From Ponticoccus litoralis (lineage in GTDB: Bacteria > Pseudomonadota > Alphaproteobacteria > Rhodobacterales > Rhodobacteraceae): a DNA stretch of 64,000 bases. Shown in pieces: positions 8,366-16,412 of this stretch (position 1 is the stretch's first letter; each line of letters begins with the position of its first letter). The stretch is from the NCBI RefSeq assembly GCF_039769985.1, contig NZ_JBDNCH010000002.1, positions 2,170,001-2,234,000 of the forward strand, read 5' to 3'. Position numbers and translations under genes: made by a program. The notes below the pieces were generated by a model that saw nothing but the letters and a program-made list of their open reading frames with translations, ran no database searches and was not told the DNA's origin.

Positions 8366-8779
8366 GTGCTTCAACCTAAGCGCACAAAATTCCGCAAGAT
8401 GTTCAAGGGCCGGATCAAGGGTGAGGCCAAGGGCGGCTCTGACCTGAACTTCGGTACCTACGGTCTGAAGGCGCTCGAGCCCGAGCGGGTCACCGCCCGC
8501 CAGATCGAGGCAGCCCGCCGTGCCATGACGCGTCACATGAAGCGTCAGGGTCGCGTCTGGATCCGCATCTTCCCGGACACCCCGGTCAGCGCCAAGCCGA
8601 TCGAGGTTCGTATGGGTAAGGGCAAGGGCTCGGTCGATCGCTGGGCCTGCAAGGTCAAGCCGGGTCGCGTGATGTTCGAGATCGACGGCGTCGGTGAAGA
8701 GGTGGCCCGCGAGGCGCTGCGTCTGGCCGCCATGAAGCTGCCGATCAAGACCCGCGTCGTCCTCCGCGAGGACTGGTAA
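8366..8779 (+). CDS. rplP: 50S ribosomal protein L16
   Basis: 137 aa starting at GTG 8366 (MLQPKRTKFRKMFKGRIKGE), the usual start in this family. GKGKGSVDRWACKVKPGRVM is the conserved 23S/tRNA contact region. Last gene before a terminator, so rpmC, usually next, is on a separate unit. Confidence 0.98.
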   Translation: MLQPKRTKFRKMFKGRIKGEAKGGSDLNFGTYGLKALEPERVTARQIEAARRAMTRHMKRQGRVWIRIFPDTPVSAKPIEVRMGKGKGSVDRWACKVKPGRVMFEIDGVGEEVAREALRLAAMKLPIKTRVVLREDW

Positions 8780-8816
8780 ACGGACGGTGGTTCTATGACC
8801 CACCCGACGGAACAGG

Positions 8817-8848
8817 AAACCCCCGGGTCAGCAATGGCCCGGGGGTTT
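8817..8848 (+). terminator. Rho-independent terminator after rplP
   Basis: AAACCCCCGGG, 10-nt loop, CCCGGGGGTTTT: a strong stem with T-tract, ending the rplB-rplP unit. Confidence 0.88.
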
Positions 8849-8954
8849 TGCTTTGTCCGCTGCCGTGCACCGGGACCGGGCGAGCCGGGCCGGCGGCGCC
8901 CTTGCGGCCTGCCACCGGGACGACGACCGGCGGGGGGGCCGGGTCAACCGGGAC

Positions 8955-9003
8955 GCCGGGGGCGCCCGGGCTTCAGGTATTTGGACCAAGAAGAAGCAGG
9001 GGG
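8955..9003. repeat. Dispersed intergenic repeat, copy B
   Basis: GC-rich stretch (GCCGGGGGCGCCCGGGC) followed by TTCAGGTATTTGGACCAAG and AAGAAGCAGG. The GTATTTGGA core is shared with copy C and, less exactly and in reverse orientation, with A and D. Between the rplP terminator and the convergent lysozyme-like gene. Confidence 0.6.
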
Positions 9004-9030
9004 TGGTTTCGGGGGCCCCCGGCGCGTGGG

Positions 9031-9798
9031 TCAGCCCGGGAAGATTTGCGCCATGGCCGCTTCGAACCGCGCCCAGCTCATGGTGGCCTTGTTGCCCGCA
9101 ACACCCTGGTAGTAGGATTTGCCCGAGGGCAGGGGCAGGCCGGCCCAGATCCGGGCGAGGCGCTTCATGAAGGTGCGGCGCGTCATTTCTCCGCGTTGGA
9201 ATGACCCGAGGCCGGCCTCGGCGAGCAGCTGGTCGGCAAGGCGGTCCTGCAGGGCGGGCGAGAAGACCGCGCCCGGGTCGAGGCCCTGCGCCCGGATCAG
9301 GCGGCGCAGCGTCGCGGGGATGAACTGGTAGCGCCCGATGGCATGGGGCTGGCCCGGGGTGGCGGCGATCCAGTCGTAGATCTCGCCGATGGTCATGGTC
9401 GAAGGGCGGCGCGGCGGCTGGATCCGGGCGCCGTGGTTGACCGCGTCGTAGCCCGCGCGCCCGGCCTCTGCCTCGGCAATCAGGTGGCGCAGGCGGTCCG
9501 CCGCGCCTGTGCCCGGCAGGATCGCCGGATCGGTGGGGCGGGCGGTGATGGCGGGGGCGGGCAGGGGGGCAAAGAGGCTGCCTGCCCCGGTGCCGGTAAA
9601 GAGGCTGGCGGTGCGGGGCTGGCCACCCTCCCCGGAGGGCGCGGGCAGGAGGGCCGCGCGCCGGCTGTCGGCACTGCCGGGAAAGAGCGACTGCGCCGAG
9701 GCGGGCGGGGGCGCGAGCAGGGCGCACAGGAGGGCAGGGATCGCCATGGCCATGGCGGAGGGTCCGGCGGCGGCGCCGGGAAACGGTCTGGAGAACAT
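9031..9798 (-). CDS. GH104/lambda-endolysin-like lysozyme, secreted
   Basis: About 255 aa from the ATG at 9798; upstream in-frame codons are possible but this start gives a good signal peptide (AMAMAIPALLCALLAPPPAS). After a low-complexity linker comes a lysozyme-like domain: LIAEAEAGRAGYDAVNHG with a candidate catalytic Glu, HAIGRYQFIPATLRRLI, and IWAGLPLPSGKSYYQG, which resembles the IWASLP end of lambda R transglycosylase. It probably cuts peptidoglycan glycan strands in the periplasm. No phage genes adjoin it. Convergent with rplP, divergent from 9891. Confidence 0.65.
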   Translation of the reverse strand: MFSRPFPGAAAGPSAMAMAIPALLCALLAPPPASAQSLFPGSADSRRAALLPAPSGEGGQPRTASLFTGTGAGSLFAPLPAPAITARPTDPAILPGTGAADRLRHLIAEAEAGRAGYDAVNHGARIQPPRRPSTMTIGEIYDWIAATPGQPHAIGRYQFIPATLRRLIRAQGLDPGAVFSPALQDRLADQLLAEAGLGSFQRGEMTRRTFMKRLARIWAGLPLPSGKSYYQGVAGNKATMSWARFEAAMAQIFPG

Positions 9799-9890
9799 TC
9801 TGCTCTGGCCTCTCATTCTGTGCGGCGACCTTGACGGCGAGAGGTTAGGATTCCATTGCCTCGAACCAGATTGATCCACGGAGTTCCGTC

Positions 9891-10511
9891 ATGCCCGCGA
9901 TCCGCTCGCTCTTTGCCACCCGTCTTTACCGCGCTGCCCTGTCCGAACACGCGCCTGCCGTCGATGCCGCCGAGCTGGAGGCCGCCTGCCTGTCCATCGC
10001 CGAGGACGACGAGGCCGGGCAGGACTGGTGCGAGGCCGAGGGCTTTCCGGGCTACACCTCCTATGCCTCGCTGGCGGACCTGCCCCGGCGCTTTCCGATC
10101 TTCGCCGATCTGAAGACGGCGCTGGATGCCCATGTCGCCGCCTTTGCCGAGGACCTGGAATTCGACCTGGGCGACAAGGCGCTGCAACTGGAAGACCTGT
10201 GGATCAACATCCTGCCCGAGGGCGGTAGCCACGGTCTGCACCTGCATCCGCATTCGGTGATCTCGGGGACGACCTATGTCGCCATGCCCGAGGGCGCTTC
10301 GGCGCTGAAGCTGGAGGACCCGCGGCTGGGCTTCATGATGGGGGCGCCGACCCGGCGCAAGGGCGCGCGGGAAGAGCTGCGGAGCTTCATCTACGAGAAA
10401 CCGGCAGTGGGCGAGGTGCTGCTGTGGGAGTCGTGGCTGCGCCACGAGGTGCCGATGAACATGTCCGAGCAAGAGCGTATCTCGGTCAGCTTCAACTACA
10501 AGTGGGAGTAG
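9891..10511 (+). CDS. TIGR02466-family 2-oxoglutarate/Fe(II) oxygenase-like protein
   Basis: 206 aa. A double-stranded beta-helix dioxygenase pattern is visible: WINILPEGGSHGLHLHPHS supplies an H-x-H-like pair, WLRHEVPMN gives the distal His, and ERISVSFNYKWE is the typical C-terminal end of TIGR02466 proteins. Substrate unknown. Small acidic cytosolic protein, divergent from the lysozyme-like gene. Confidence 0.72.
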   Translation: MPAIRSLFATRLYRAALSEHAPAVDAAELEAACLSIAEDDEAGQDWCEAEGFPGYTSYASLADLPRRFPIFADLKTALDAHVAAFAEDLEFDLGDKALQLEDLWINILPEGGSHGLHLHPHSVISGTTYVAMPEGASALKLEDPRLGFMMGAPTRRKGAREELRSFIYEKPAVGEVLLWESWLRHEVPMNMSEQERISVSFNYKWE

Positions 10512-10616
10512 GCCCCGCCCGGCAGGGCACTTTTCCGGGAGGTTGCCTATTCTTCTCTTGATTTGCCCGGCGCGCGGTCCGATGTAACTGTTTCATGTCA
10601 CTTCAGTGAGGGATGT

Positions 10617-11321
10617 GTGACAGTGGCCGCGATAACCCATGGCGCCTTGCCCGGAGGCATCTTGCAGGATCTGGTCCGCGCCATCGAGGCGCAGCAGCCG
10701 CGCAAGTTCCTGCGCGACCTGCTGAACCGACTGCGGTTCGGGGCCGAGGGGCCGTTGTCGGACATGGCGGTCTTTCCCGACCCGGTGCGGGGCACCGAGG
10801 GGTTCTTCTGGCCGGGCGGGCCCAAGCTGCGACGCCATTCCAGCGGTCTGGTTCTGGACGGTGACTGGGATCTCAACAGAAGCCCGGTGCAGGAAGGCTT
10901 CAAGTTCACCAGCTGCCACATGCATTGGGTCGAGGGTGCCGACTGGGAGGAAACCCCGGTTTTCCGCGACCTCATGGCGAAACTGGAGCGCGGCGAGGCG
11001 CCGGACGGCTGCCGCAGCGTCGAGGAGGTCAAGGAGCGCTACAGCCGTCTTGACCGCATCTTCTCCGAAACCCGGCAGCGCGGGCGCCTCTTGCGGATGC
11101 ACGAGTTGCCCGATGCCTATTACCGGCGCGAACACGGCGCGACCTTCGTGCACCTGGCCCGCGACGGCACCTGCCTGCGCAGCGGCGGCGGCAATCACCG
11201 CTTCGCCATCGCGCGGATCCTCGAACTGCCTGAGATCCCGGCGCAATTGGGTGTCGTGCATCCGCTTGCCATCCGCGACGGCCATCTTGCCCGGCTGCGG
11301 CGCTCGCGTTTCGACGCCTAG
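10617..11321 (+). CDS. Unrecognised protein with ParB-like GNHRFA motif
   Basis: About 234 aa from GTG 10617, chosen because GAGGGA lies just upstream; a TTG at 10563 would add 18 residues. Near the C-terminus, GTCLRSGGGNHRFAIARILE is like the active-site box of ParB/sulfiredoxin-fold proteins (phosphate-binding GxxR/H region), and PAQLGVVHPLAIRDGH follows. The N-terminal two thirds match nothing I recognise. No signal peptide or membrane segment. It lies just before the rpmC promoter. Confidence 0.5.
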   Translation: MTVAAITHGALPGGILQDLVRAIEAQQPRKFLRDLLNRLRFGAEGPLSDMAVFPDPVRGTEGFFWPGGPKLRRHSSGLVLDGDWDLNRSPVQEGFKFTSCHMHWVEGADWEETPVFRDLMAKLERGEAPDGCRSVEEVKERYSRLDRIFSETRQRGRLLRMHELPDAYYRREHGATFVHLARDGTCLRSGGGNHRFAIARILELPEIPAQLGVVHPLAIRDGHLARLRRSRFDA

Positions 11322-11347
11322 GCGCCCGGCGGCACGTCAAGTTTCCC

Positions 11348-11376
11348 TTGCCCTGTTGGCGATAAGGGCCTATAGG
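11348..11376 (+). promoter_or_regulatory. Sigma70-like promoter of the rpmC-rpmD unit
   Basis: TTGCCC (11348-11353), 17-nt spacer, TATAGG (11371-11376), about 95 bases ahead of rpmC. Confidence 0.6.
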
Positions 11377-11471
11377 GGCCGCTCATCCACGGACTCCACC
11401 GGAATCAGGGTGACCCTGCACGCCTAGGCAGACGGGGGCCTTCCGGTGATGTTGCAACAAAGGAGAGGCGC

Positions 11472-11681
11472 ATGAACGCCCAGGAACTCCGTGACAAGAC
11501 CCCGGACCAGCTCCGGGATCAGCTTGTCGAGCTCAAGAAGGAGGCTTTCAACCTCCGCTTCCAGGCGGCCACGAGCCAGCTGGAAAACACCGCGCGCATG
11601 CGCCAGGTCCGCCGCGACGTCGCGCGGGTGAAGACCGTCCTGAACCAGAAAGCCGCCGACGCGGCCAAGACGGAGGCATAA
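11472..11681 (+). CDS. rpmC: 50S ribosomal protein L29
   Basis: 69 aa, MNAQELRDKTPDQLRDQLVE with the conserved KKEAFNLRFQ and QLENTARMRQVRRDVARVKT. Sits at the tunnel exit and helps dock SRP/trigger factor. SD AGGAGAGG just upstream; three bases before rpsQ. Confidence 0.98.
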   Translation: MNAQELRDKTPDQLRDQLVELKKEAFNLRFQAATSQLENTARMRQVRRDVARVKTVLNQKAADAAKTEA

Positions 11682-11684
11682 GCA

Positions 11685-12008
11685 ATGCCCAAGCGTATCC
11701 TTGCAGGCACCGTGACCTCCACCGCCAACGCCCAGACCGTGACGGTCCAGGTTGTCCGCCGCTTCAAGCACCCGGTTCTTCAGAAGACGATCAAGAAGTC
11801 CAAGAAGTACCGCGCCCATGACGAAGGCGAGATCTTCAACGTCGGCGACAACGTCCTCATCCGTGAGTGCGCGCCGAAGTCGAAGACCAAGCGCTGGGAA
11901 GTCATGACCGAAGAGATGAAGGCAGAACACGAGAAGCTGCGCGCCGAGGCTGCCGCCGAAGCCCAGAAGATCGAAGAAGCCGCACACGAAGCAGAAGCCG
12001 CCCACTAA
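11685..12008 (+). CDS. rpsQ: 30S ribosomal protein S17 with extended C-terminus
   Basis: 107 aa, MPKRILAGTVTSTANAQTVT at the start; the OB-fold core ends around KSKTKRWEV. Bacterial S17 is usually about 76-85 aa. Here roughly 30 extra residues form an Ala/Glu-rich, charged helix-like tail (MKAEHEKLRAEAAAEAQKIE, then EAAHEAEAAH). Codon use in the tail matches the core, so it looks real and not a frameshift read-through. Confidence 0.95.
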   Translation: MPKRILAGTVTSTANAQTVTVQVVRRFKHPVLQKTIKKSKKYRAHDEGEIFNVGDNVLIRECAPKSKTKRWEVMTEEMKAEHEKLRAEAAAEAQKIEEAAHEAEAAH

Positions 12009-12104
12009 GGGCAGTGTCGGGGCCGTTCACGCGGCCCCGAACCTATTCGAAACCCCCGGACCAATGTTCTCTGCAGAGCGGTCCGGGACGTCGGGAGAAA
12101 ATCC

Positions 12105-12473
12105 ATGATCCAGATGCAGACAAATCTGGATGTTGCTGACAATTCCGGAGCCCGGAAGGTTCAGTGCATCAAGGTTCTGGGCGGTTCGCACCGCCGTTAT
12201 GCCTCTGTCGGCGACATCATCGTGGTGTCGGTGAAGGAGGCAATTCCGCGTGGTCGCGTGAAGAAGGGTGACGTCCGCAAGGCCGTCGTCGTGCGCACCG
12301 CCAAGGAAGTCCGCCGCGAAGACGGCACGTCCATCCGCTTTGACCGCAACGCTGCCGTCATCCTGAACAACTCGGGCGAGCCTGTCGGCACCCGTATCTT
12401 CGGGCCGGTGGTGCGTGAACTGCGCGCGAAGAACTTCATGAAGATCATTTCGCTTGCTCCGGAGGTGCTGTAA
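12105..12473 (+). CDS. rplN: 50S ribosomal protein L14
   Basis: 122 aa, MIQMQTNLDVADNSGARKVQ at the start and the conserved RIFGPVVRELRAKNFMKIIS near the end. Lies at the subunit interface. Preceded by GGGAGAAA. Its TAA shares the A with the rplX ATG (TAATG). A hairpin (CGGGGCCG/CGGCCCCG, 12023-12044) without T-tract lies upstream. Confidence 0.98.
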   Translation: MIQMQTNLDVADNSGARKVQCIKVLGGSHRRYASVGDIIVVSVKEAIPRGRVKKGDVRKAVVVRTAKEVRREDGTSIRFDRNAAVILNNSGEPVGTRIFGPVVRELRAKNFMKIISLAPEVL

Positions 12474-12779
12474 TGGCTGCCAAGCTCCGCAAGGGTGACA
12501 AGGTCGTCGTTCTGACCGGCAAGGACAAGGGCAAGACCGGTGAGATCACCTCTGTCGACCCCAAGGCCGGCAAGGCCGTCGTCGACGGCGTGAACGTTGC
12601 CATCCGCCACACCCGCCAAAGCCAGACCGCCCAGTGGCGGCCGTGTGCCCAAGGCCCTGCCGATCGACCTGTCGAACCTCGCCATCGTCGATGGCAACGG
12701 CAAGGCGACCCGCGTTGGCTTCCGCGAGGAAGACGGCAAGAAGGTCCGCTTCGCCAAGACCACGGGAGACGTGATCTGA
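12473..12779 (+). CDS. rplX: 50S ribosomal protein L24, one +1 frameshift
   Basis: Assembly initiator protein of the large subunit. Codons 1-54 (MAAKLRKGDKVVVLTGKDKG to HTRQSQTAQ) are in one frame. An extra T at 12635 (CCCAG-T-GGC) then shifts it. Removing it restores GGRVPKALPIDLSNLAIVDG to the stop at 12779, giving a normal L24 of about 101 aa. Stop and rplE start overlap (ATGA). Confidence 0.95.
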
Positions 12780-13361
12780 TGCTTGACGCTGCAAATTACA
12801 CCCCGCGCCTGAAGTCCACCTACCGCGAGACCATCAAGGCCGCGATGAAGGAAGAGTTCGGCTACACCAACGACATGCAGATCCCGCGTCTGGACAAGAT
12901 CGTCCTGAACATCGGCTGCGGTGCAGAGGCGGTGCGCGACTCCAAGAAGGCCAAGTCGTACCGTCGAGGACCTGACCAAGATCGCCGGCCAGCTGGCGGT
13001 GGGCACCAAGGCGAAGAAATCGCACGCGCCCTTCCGTCTGCGTGAGGGCATGATCATCGGCGCGAAGGTCACCCTTCGTGACGTGCGCATGTACGAATTC
13101 CTCGACCGTCTGGTGACCATCGCGATGCCCCGCATCCGTGACTTCCGCGGTGTGAAGCCCTCTTTCGACGGTCGTGGCAACTTTGCCATGGGCCTGAAAG
13201 AGCACATCGTGTTCCCCGAGATCGAGTTCGACAAGGTCGACGAGGTCTGGGGCATGGACATCATCGTGACCACCACGGCCCAGCAGTTCGGCGAGCATTC
13301 CGCCGACGACCAGGCCAAGGCGCTGTTGAAGCACTTCAACATGCCGTTCATCAAGGCGTAA
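12779..13361 (+). CDS. rplE: 50S ribosomal protein L5, one +1 frameshift
   Basis: 5S rRNA-binding protein of the central protuberance. Starts MLDAANYTPRLKSTYRETIK. The conserved LNIGCGAEAVRDSKKAKS is followed by one extra base at about 12957-12961 (TCGTACC). The second frame gives VEDLTKIAGQLAVGTKAKKS through HFNMPFIKA at 13361. Restored length about 193 aa, normal for L5. Confidence 0.95.
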
Positions 13362-13372
13362 GAGGACAAGAC

Positions 13373-13678
13373 ATGGCCAAGAAATCCATGATCGAACGCG
13401 AGAAGAAGCGGGAGCGCCTGGTGGAGAAATACGCCGCCAAGCGGGCCGAGCTGAAAGAAATCGCAAACGACGAATCCAAGCCGATGGAAGAGCGCTTCAA
13501 GGCGCGTCTGAAGCTTGCGAAACTGCCCCGTAACTCCGCTCCGTCGCGGCTGCACAACCGCTGCCAGCTGACGGGTCGTCCGCATGCGTACTACCGCAAG
13601 CTGAAGATCAGCCGGATCATGCTGCGCGAGCTTGGCTCGAACGGCAAGCTCCCCGGCGTCGTGAAATCCAGCTGGTAA
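13373..13678 (+). CDS. rpsN: 30S ribosomal protein S14, zinc-independent form
   Basis: 101 aa long form without the CxxC zinc pairs, containing NRCQLTGRPHAYYRKLKISR. Contributes to the 30S head. SD GAGGACAAG upstream; 13 bases before rpsH. Confidence 0.98.
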   Translation: MAKKSMIEREKKRERLVEKYAAKRAELKEIANDESKPMEERFKARLKLAKLPRNSAPSRLHNRCQLTGRPHAYYRKLKISRIMLRELGSNGKLPGVVKSSW

Positions 13679-13691
13679 GGGAGGGTAAGAT

Positions 13692-14084
13692 ATGAACGAT
13701 CCTATCGGCGATATGCTCACCCGTATCCGCAACGCAGGCATGCGCGGCAAGTCGGTCACCAACACGCCGGCCTCCAAGCTGCGTGGCTGGGTTCTCGACG
13801 TGCTGGCGGACGAAGGCTACATCCGCGGCTACGAGTCCACCACGGACGAGAACGGCCACCCGGCCTTCGAGATCAGCCTGAAGTACTTCGACGGCGCCCC
13901 CGTCATTCGCGAGCTCAAGCGGGTCTCCAAGCCCGGTCGCCGCGTCTACATGGGCGTCAGTGACATCCCCTCGGTCCGCAACGGCCTGGGCGTGTCGATT
14001 GTCTCCACCCCCAAGGGTGTGATGTCGGACGCAAACGCACGCGCAGCCAACGTCGGCGGCGAAGTGCTTTGCACCGTATTCTAA
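13692..14084 (+). CDS. rpsH: 30S ribosomal protein S8
   Basis: 130 aa, MNDPIGDMLTRIRNAGMRGK at the start and GVSIVSTPKGVMSDANARAA near the end. Central-domain 16S rRNA binder; in E. coli it is the translational repressor of this spc operon by binding the L5 start region, and the same order L5-S14-S8 is present here. Confidence 0.98.
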   Translation: MNDPIGDMLTRIRNAGMRGKSVTNTPASKLRGWVLDVLADEGYIRGYESTTDENGHPAFEISLKYFDGAPVIRELKRVSKPGRRVYMGVSDIPSVRNGLGVSIVSTPKGVMSDANARAANVGGEVLCTVF

Positions 14085-14096
14085 GGAGGCCTGACA

Positions 14097-14630
14097 ATGT
14101 CTCGTATTGGTAAGAAGCCCGTCGAACTGCCCTCGGGCGTCTCGGCAGAGGTGAAGGGCCAGACCATCGAAGTGAAGGGGCCGAAAGGCACCCAGACCTT
14201 CACGGCGACCGATGACGTGACCCTTGCGGTCAACGACAACGTGATCACCGTGACGCCGCGCGGCAATTCCAAGCGCGCCCGTCAGCAGTGGGGTATGTCC
14301 CGCACCGTCGTGTCCAACCTGGTGCACGGTGTGCAGAACACCTTCAAGAAAGAGCTGGAAATCCAGGGTGTGGGTTACCGCGCTCAGGTTCAGGGCAACA
14401 CCCTGAAGCTGAACCTCGGCTACTCGCACGACGTGGACTTCGAGATCCCGCAGGGCATCACCGTTGTGTGCCCGAAGCCGACGGAAATCGTCGTCGAGGG
14501 TCACGATGCCCAGCAGGTCGGTCAGGTTGCGGCGAACATCCGCGACTGGCGCCGTCCCGAGCCGTACAAGGGGAAGGGTATCCGCTACAAGGGCGAGTAC
14601 ATCTTCCAGAAGGAAGGCAAGAAGAAGTAA
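14097..14630 (+). CDS. rplF: 50S ribosomal protein L6
   Basis: 177 aa, MSRIGKKPVELPSGVSAEVK at the start and the signature PEPYKGKGIRYKGEYI near the C-terminus. Sits near the GTPase-associated centre. SD AAGGAGG 8 nt before the ATG. Confidence 0.98.
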   Translation: MSRIGKKPVELPSGVSAEVKGQTIEVKGPKGTQTFTATDDVTLAVNDNVITVTPRGNSKRARQQWGMSRTVVSNLVHGVQNTFKKELEIQGVGYRAQVQGNTLKLNLGYSHDVDFEIPQGITVVCPKPTEIVVEGHDAQQVGQVAANIRDWRRPEPYKGKGIRYKGEYIFQKEGKKK

Positions 14631-14642
14631 GGACGCAGGGAT

Positions 14643-15003
14643 ATGGCTAACAGTAAACTCCAACTGTTCCAGAAGCGCCGCCTGCGCGTCCGGAACAAGC
14701 TGCGGGAAGTCAACGCGGGTCGCGTGCGCCTTTCCGTTCACCGTTCGAACAAGAACATCTCGGTGCAGCTCATCGACGACATCGCGGGCAAGACGCTGGC
14801 TTCGGCTTCGTCGCTCGAGCCGTCGCTGGGCGTGGTCGGCAAGAACAACGTCGAGGCGGTCGCAAAGGTCGGCGCGGCGATTGCCGAGCGTGCCAAGGCA
14901 GCCGGTGTGGAAGAAGCTTACTTCGACCGCGGCGGTTTCCTCTTCCACGGTCGCGTCAAGGCCCTCGGCCGACGCGGCCCGCGAAGCAGGCCTGAAGATC
15001 TGA
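14643..15003 (+). CDS. rplR: 50S ribosomal protein L18, +1 frameshift near the end
   Basis: 5S rRNA-binding protein, MANSKLQLFQKRRLRVRNKL at the start. After GGFLFHGRVKAL an extra G at about 14965-14968 (CTCGGCCGAC) shifts the frame. Removing it gives ADAAREAGLKI and stop at 15003, the normal L18 end (119 aa). Confidence 0.95.
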
Positions 15004-15009
15004 TGGTCG

Positions 15010-15092
15010 GGGTGGGTCGCAAGACCCACCCTGCCGCTTTGTCCCGGGGTCGCGATTCCGGGGCAGGGTGGGTTTCGGCCCACCACCCCTGC
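15010..15092. repeat. Paired GGGTGGGT inverted repeats between rplR and rpsE
   Basis: Two consecutive stem-loops: GGGTGGGT/ACCCACCC (15010-15031) and a second GGGTGGG.../CCCACC element (about 15065-15092). A related hairpin lies after rpoA (25150-25168). Such ACCCACC repeats are abundant in Rhodobacteraceae; here they sit inside an operon, so a role in mRNA processing or stability is possible. Confidence 0.6.
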
Positions 15093-15185
15093 AGGCCCTC
15101 GGGCCTCGATGATCCGGGACGCGCCTGGCGCATCACCAGGATTGGGAACAACGGGTTCTTGGACCCAAGGAAAAGGAAAGCCTGA

Positions 15186-15764
15186 ATGGCAGAACGTGAT
15201 AACCGCCGGGGCAACCGTCGCGACCGCGACGAAACGCCGGAATTCGCAGATCGTCTTGTCGCGATCAACCGTGTGTCCAAGACCGTCAAGGGCGGTAAGC
15301 GCTTCGGTTTCGCCGCGCTCGTCGTGGTCGGCGACCAGAAGGGCCGCGTCGGCTTCGGCAAGGGCAAGGCCAAGGAGGTCCCCGAGGCCATCCGCAAGGC
15401 GACCGAGCAGGCCAAGCGCAAGATGATGCGCGTGCCGCTGAAAGAAGGCCGCACCCTGCACCACGACATCACCGGCCGTCACGGTGCCGGCCGCGTCGTG
15501 ATGCGGACCGCGCCTCAGGGTACCGGTATCATCGCCGGTGGTCCGATGCGTGCCGTCTTCGAGATGCTGGGTGTGCACGACGTCGTCGCCAAGTCGACCG
15601 GCTCGCAGAACCCCTACAACATGATCCGTGCCACGCTGGAAGGTCTCTCGAAAGAGCAGTCCCCGCGCAACGTCGCCCAGCGTCGTGGCAAGAAGGTCGC
15701 GGATATCCTGCCCAAGCGTGAAGACGCCCCGGCGGAATCCACCCAGGTCGCTGAGGAGGCTTGA
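15186..15764 (+). CDS. rpsE: 30S ribosomal protein S5
   Basis: 192 aa, with RVSKTVKGGKRFGFAALVVV and GVHDVVAKSTGSQNPYNMIR. Helps decoding fidelity and mRNA helicase activity. The start at 15186 follows AAGGAAAG. The C-terminal tail (KREDAPAESTQVAEEA) is a little longer than in E. coli. Confidence 0.98.
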   Translation: MAERDNRRGNRRDRDETPEFADRLVAINRVSKTVKGGKRFGFAALVVVGDQKGRVGFGKGKAKEVPEAIRKATEQAKRKMMRVPLKEGRTLHHDITGRHGAGRVVMRTAPQGTGIIAGGPMRAVFEMLGVHDVVAKSTGSQNPYNMIRATLEGLSKEQSPRNVAQRRGKKVADILPKREDAPAESTQVAEEA

Positions 15765-15769
15765 TCCAC

Positions 15770-15955
15770 ATGGCAACCATCGTCGTCAAACAGATCGGTT
15801 CTCCGATCCGCCGCCCGGAAATCCAGCGCAAGACGCTGATCGGGCTTGGCCTGAACAAGATGCACCGCGTGCGCGAGCTGGAAGACACGCCCTCCGTGCG
15901 CGGCATGATCCGCAAGATCCCGCACCTCGTCGAGATCGTCGAAGAGCGCGGCTGA
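15770..15955 (+). CDS. rpmD: 50S ribosomal protein L30
   Basis: 61 aa from ATG 15770 (MATIVVKQIGSPIRRPEIQR), the TTG nine bases upstream being less likely. Typical small L30 with IGLGLNKMHRVRELEDTPSV. SD GAGGAGG lies in the end of rpsE. Followed by a strong terminator, so rplO is not on this transcript. Confidence 0.97.
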   Translation: MATIVVKQIGSPIRRPEIQRKTLIGLGLNKMHRVRELEDTPSVRGMIRKIPHLVEIVEERG

Positions 15956-15979
15956 GGCCGGATCCTCTAAGAGCTTTGG

Positions 15980-16013
15980 AAAAGGCCCCGGGCGATGCTC
16001 CGGGGCCTTTTTG
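15980..16013 (+). terminator. Rho-independent terminator after rpmD
   Basis: AAAAGGCCCCGG, 8-nt loop, CCGGGGCCTTTTT: perfect stem with T-tract. Confidence 0.9.
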
Positions 16014-16068
16014 CGTTCGGGCGCGCCCACTGCCGGACCGGCCCTGTGCCGCTTCGGGCGGGCGGTGC

Positions 16069-16130
16069 GGGGGCTCTGCCCCCCGGCCTGCGGCCTCCCC
16101 CCGAGGGTATTTGGAAGACCAGAGAAGAGG
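16069..16130. repeat. Dispersed intergenic repeat, copy C
   Basis: Best formed copy: GGGGGCTCTGCCCCC hairpin, GGCCTGCGGCC hairpin, CCCCCC, then GAGGGTATTTGGAAGACC and AGAGAAG. It is nearly the reverse complement of copy D (29766-29820) and shares the GTATTTGGA arm with copy B. Confidence 0.7.
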
Positions 16131-16285
16131 AGGGGGGCGGGCGCCGGGGCGTTCCGGCGGGCTGGTCCCGAATCGGTCGCAAATCCATGCGGCGCGCGCA
16201 TGGCGGGGCTGCGGAAACGGTCTTTGTGCTTTGCTGCGGTGCAGCGTATCCGGTGCGCAGTGTTTATCGCCAACGGAGCAGAGCC

Positions 16286-16384
16286 ATGAAAGCGATCTTT
16301 CTTGCCATTGCCGCGCGTCTCAAGGCAGAGCCGGTCCCTTGCTGGACGGACTACCTGCGCAGCCAGGGCGGGTTCCGCGGCTGA
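16286..16384 (+). CDS. Putative 32-aa small protein with its own terminator
   Basis: ATG 16286, preceded by CGGAGCAGAG. The product begins MKAIFLAIAARLKAEPVPCW and ends YLRSQGGFRG: hydrophobic N-terminal stretch, then a short polar tail with a Cys-Trp pair. A hairpin terminator follows within 30 bases, so it looks like a monocistronic transcript. No homologue recognised; it could be a small membrane-associated peptide, an upstream leader or chance. Confidence 0.4.
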   Translation: MKAIFLAIAARLKAEPVPCWTDYLRSQGGFRG

Positions 16385-16412
16385 GCCGCCAACCCCCGAC
16401 AACAGTCGATGC

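Larger units (their letters stand above)
15956..16285. other. Intergenic region after rpmD
   Basis: 330 bases without a recognised gene: the rpmD terminator (15980-16013), repeat copy C (16069-16130), then the upstream region of the small ORF at 16286. Confidence 0.6.

Noticed and set aside
1681..15003. Real pseudogenes of ribosomal proteins
   Set aside because: Essential genes, conserved on both sides of each indel, with no other decay.
12197..15776. Very long minus-strand open frames opposite the spc operon
   Set aside because: Antisense shadows of conserved ribosomal genes, composition-driven.
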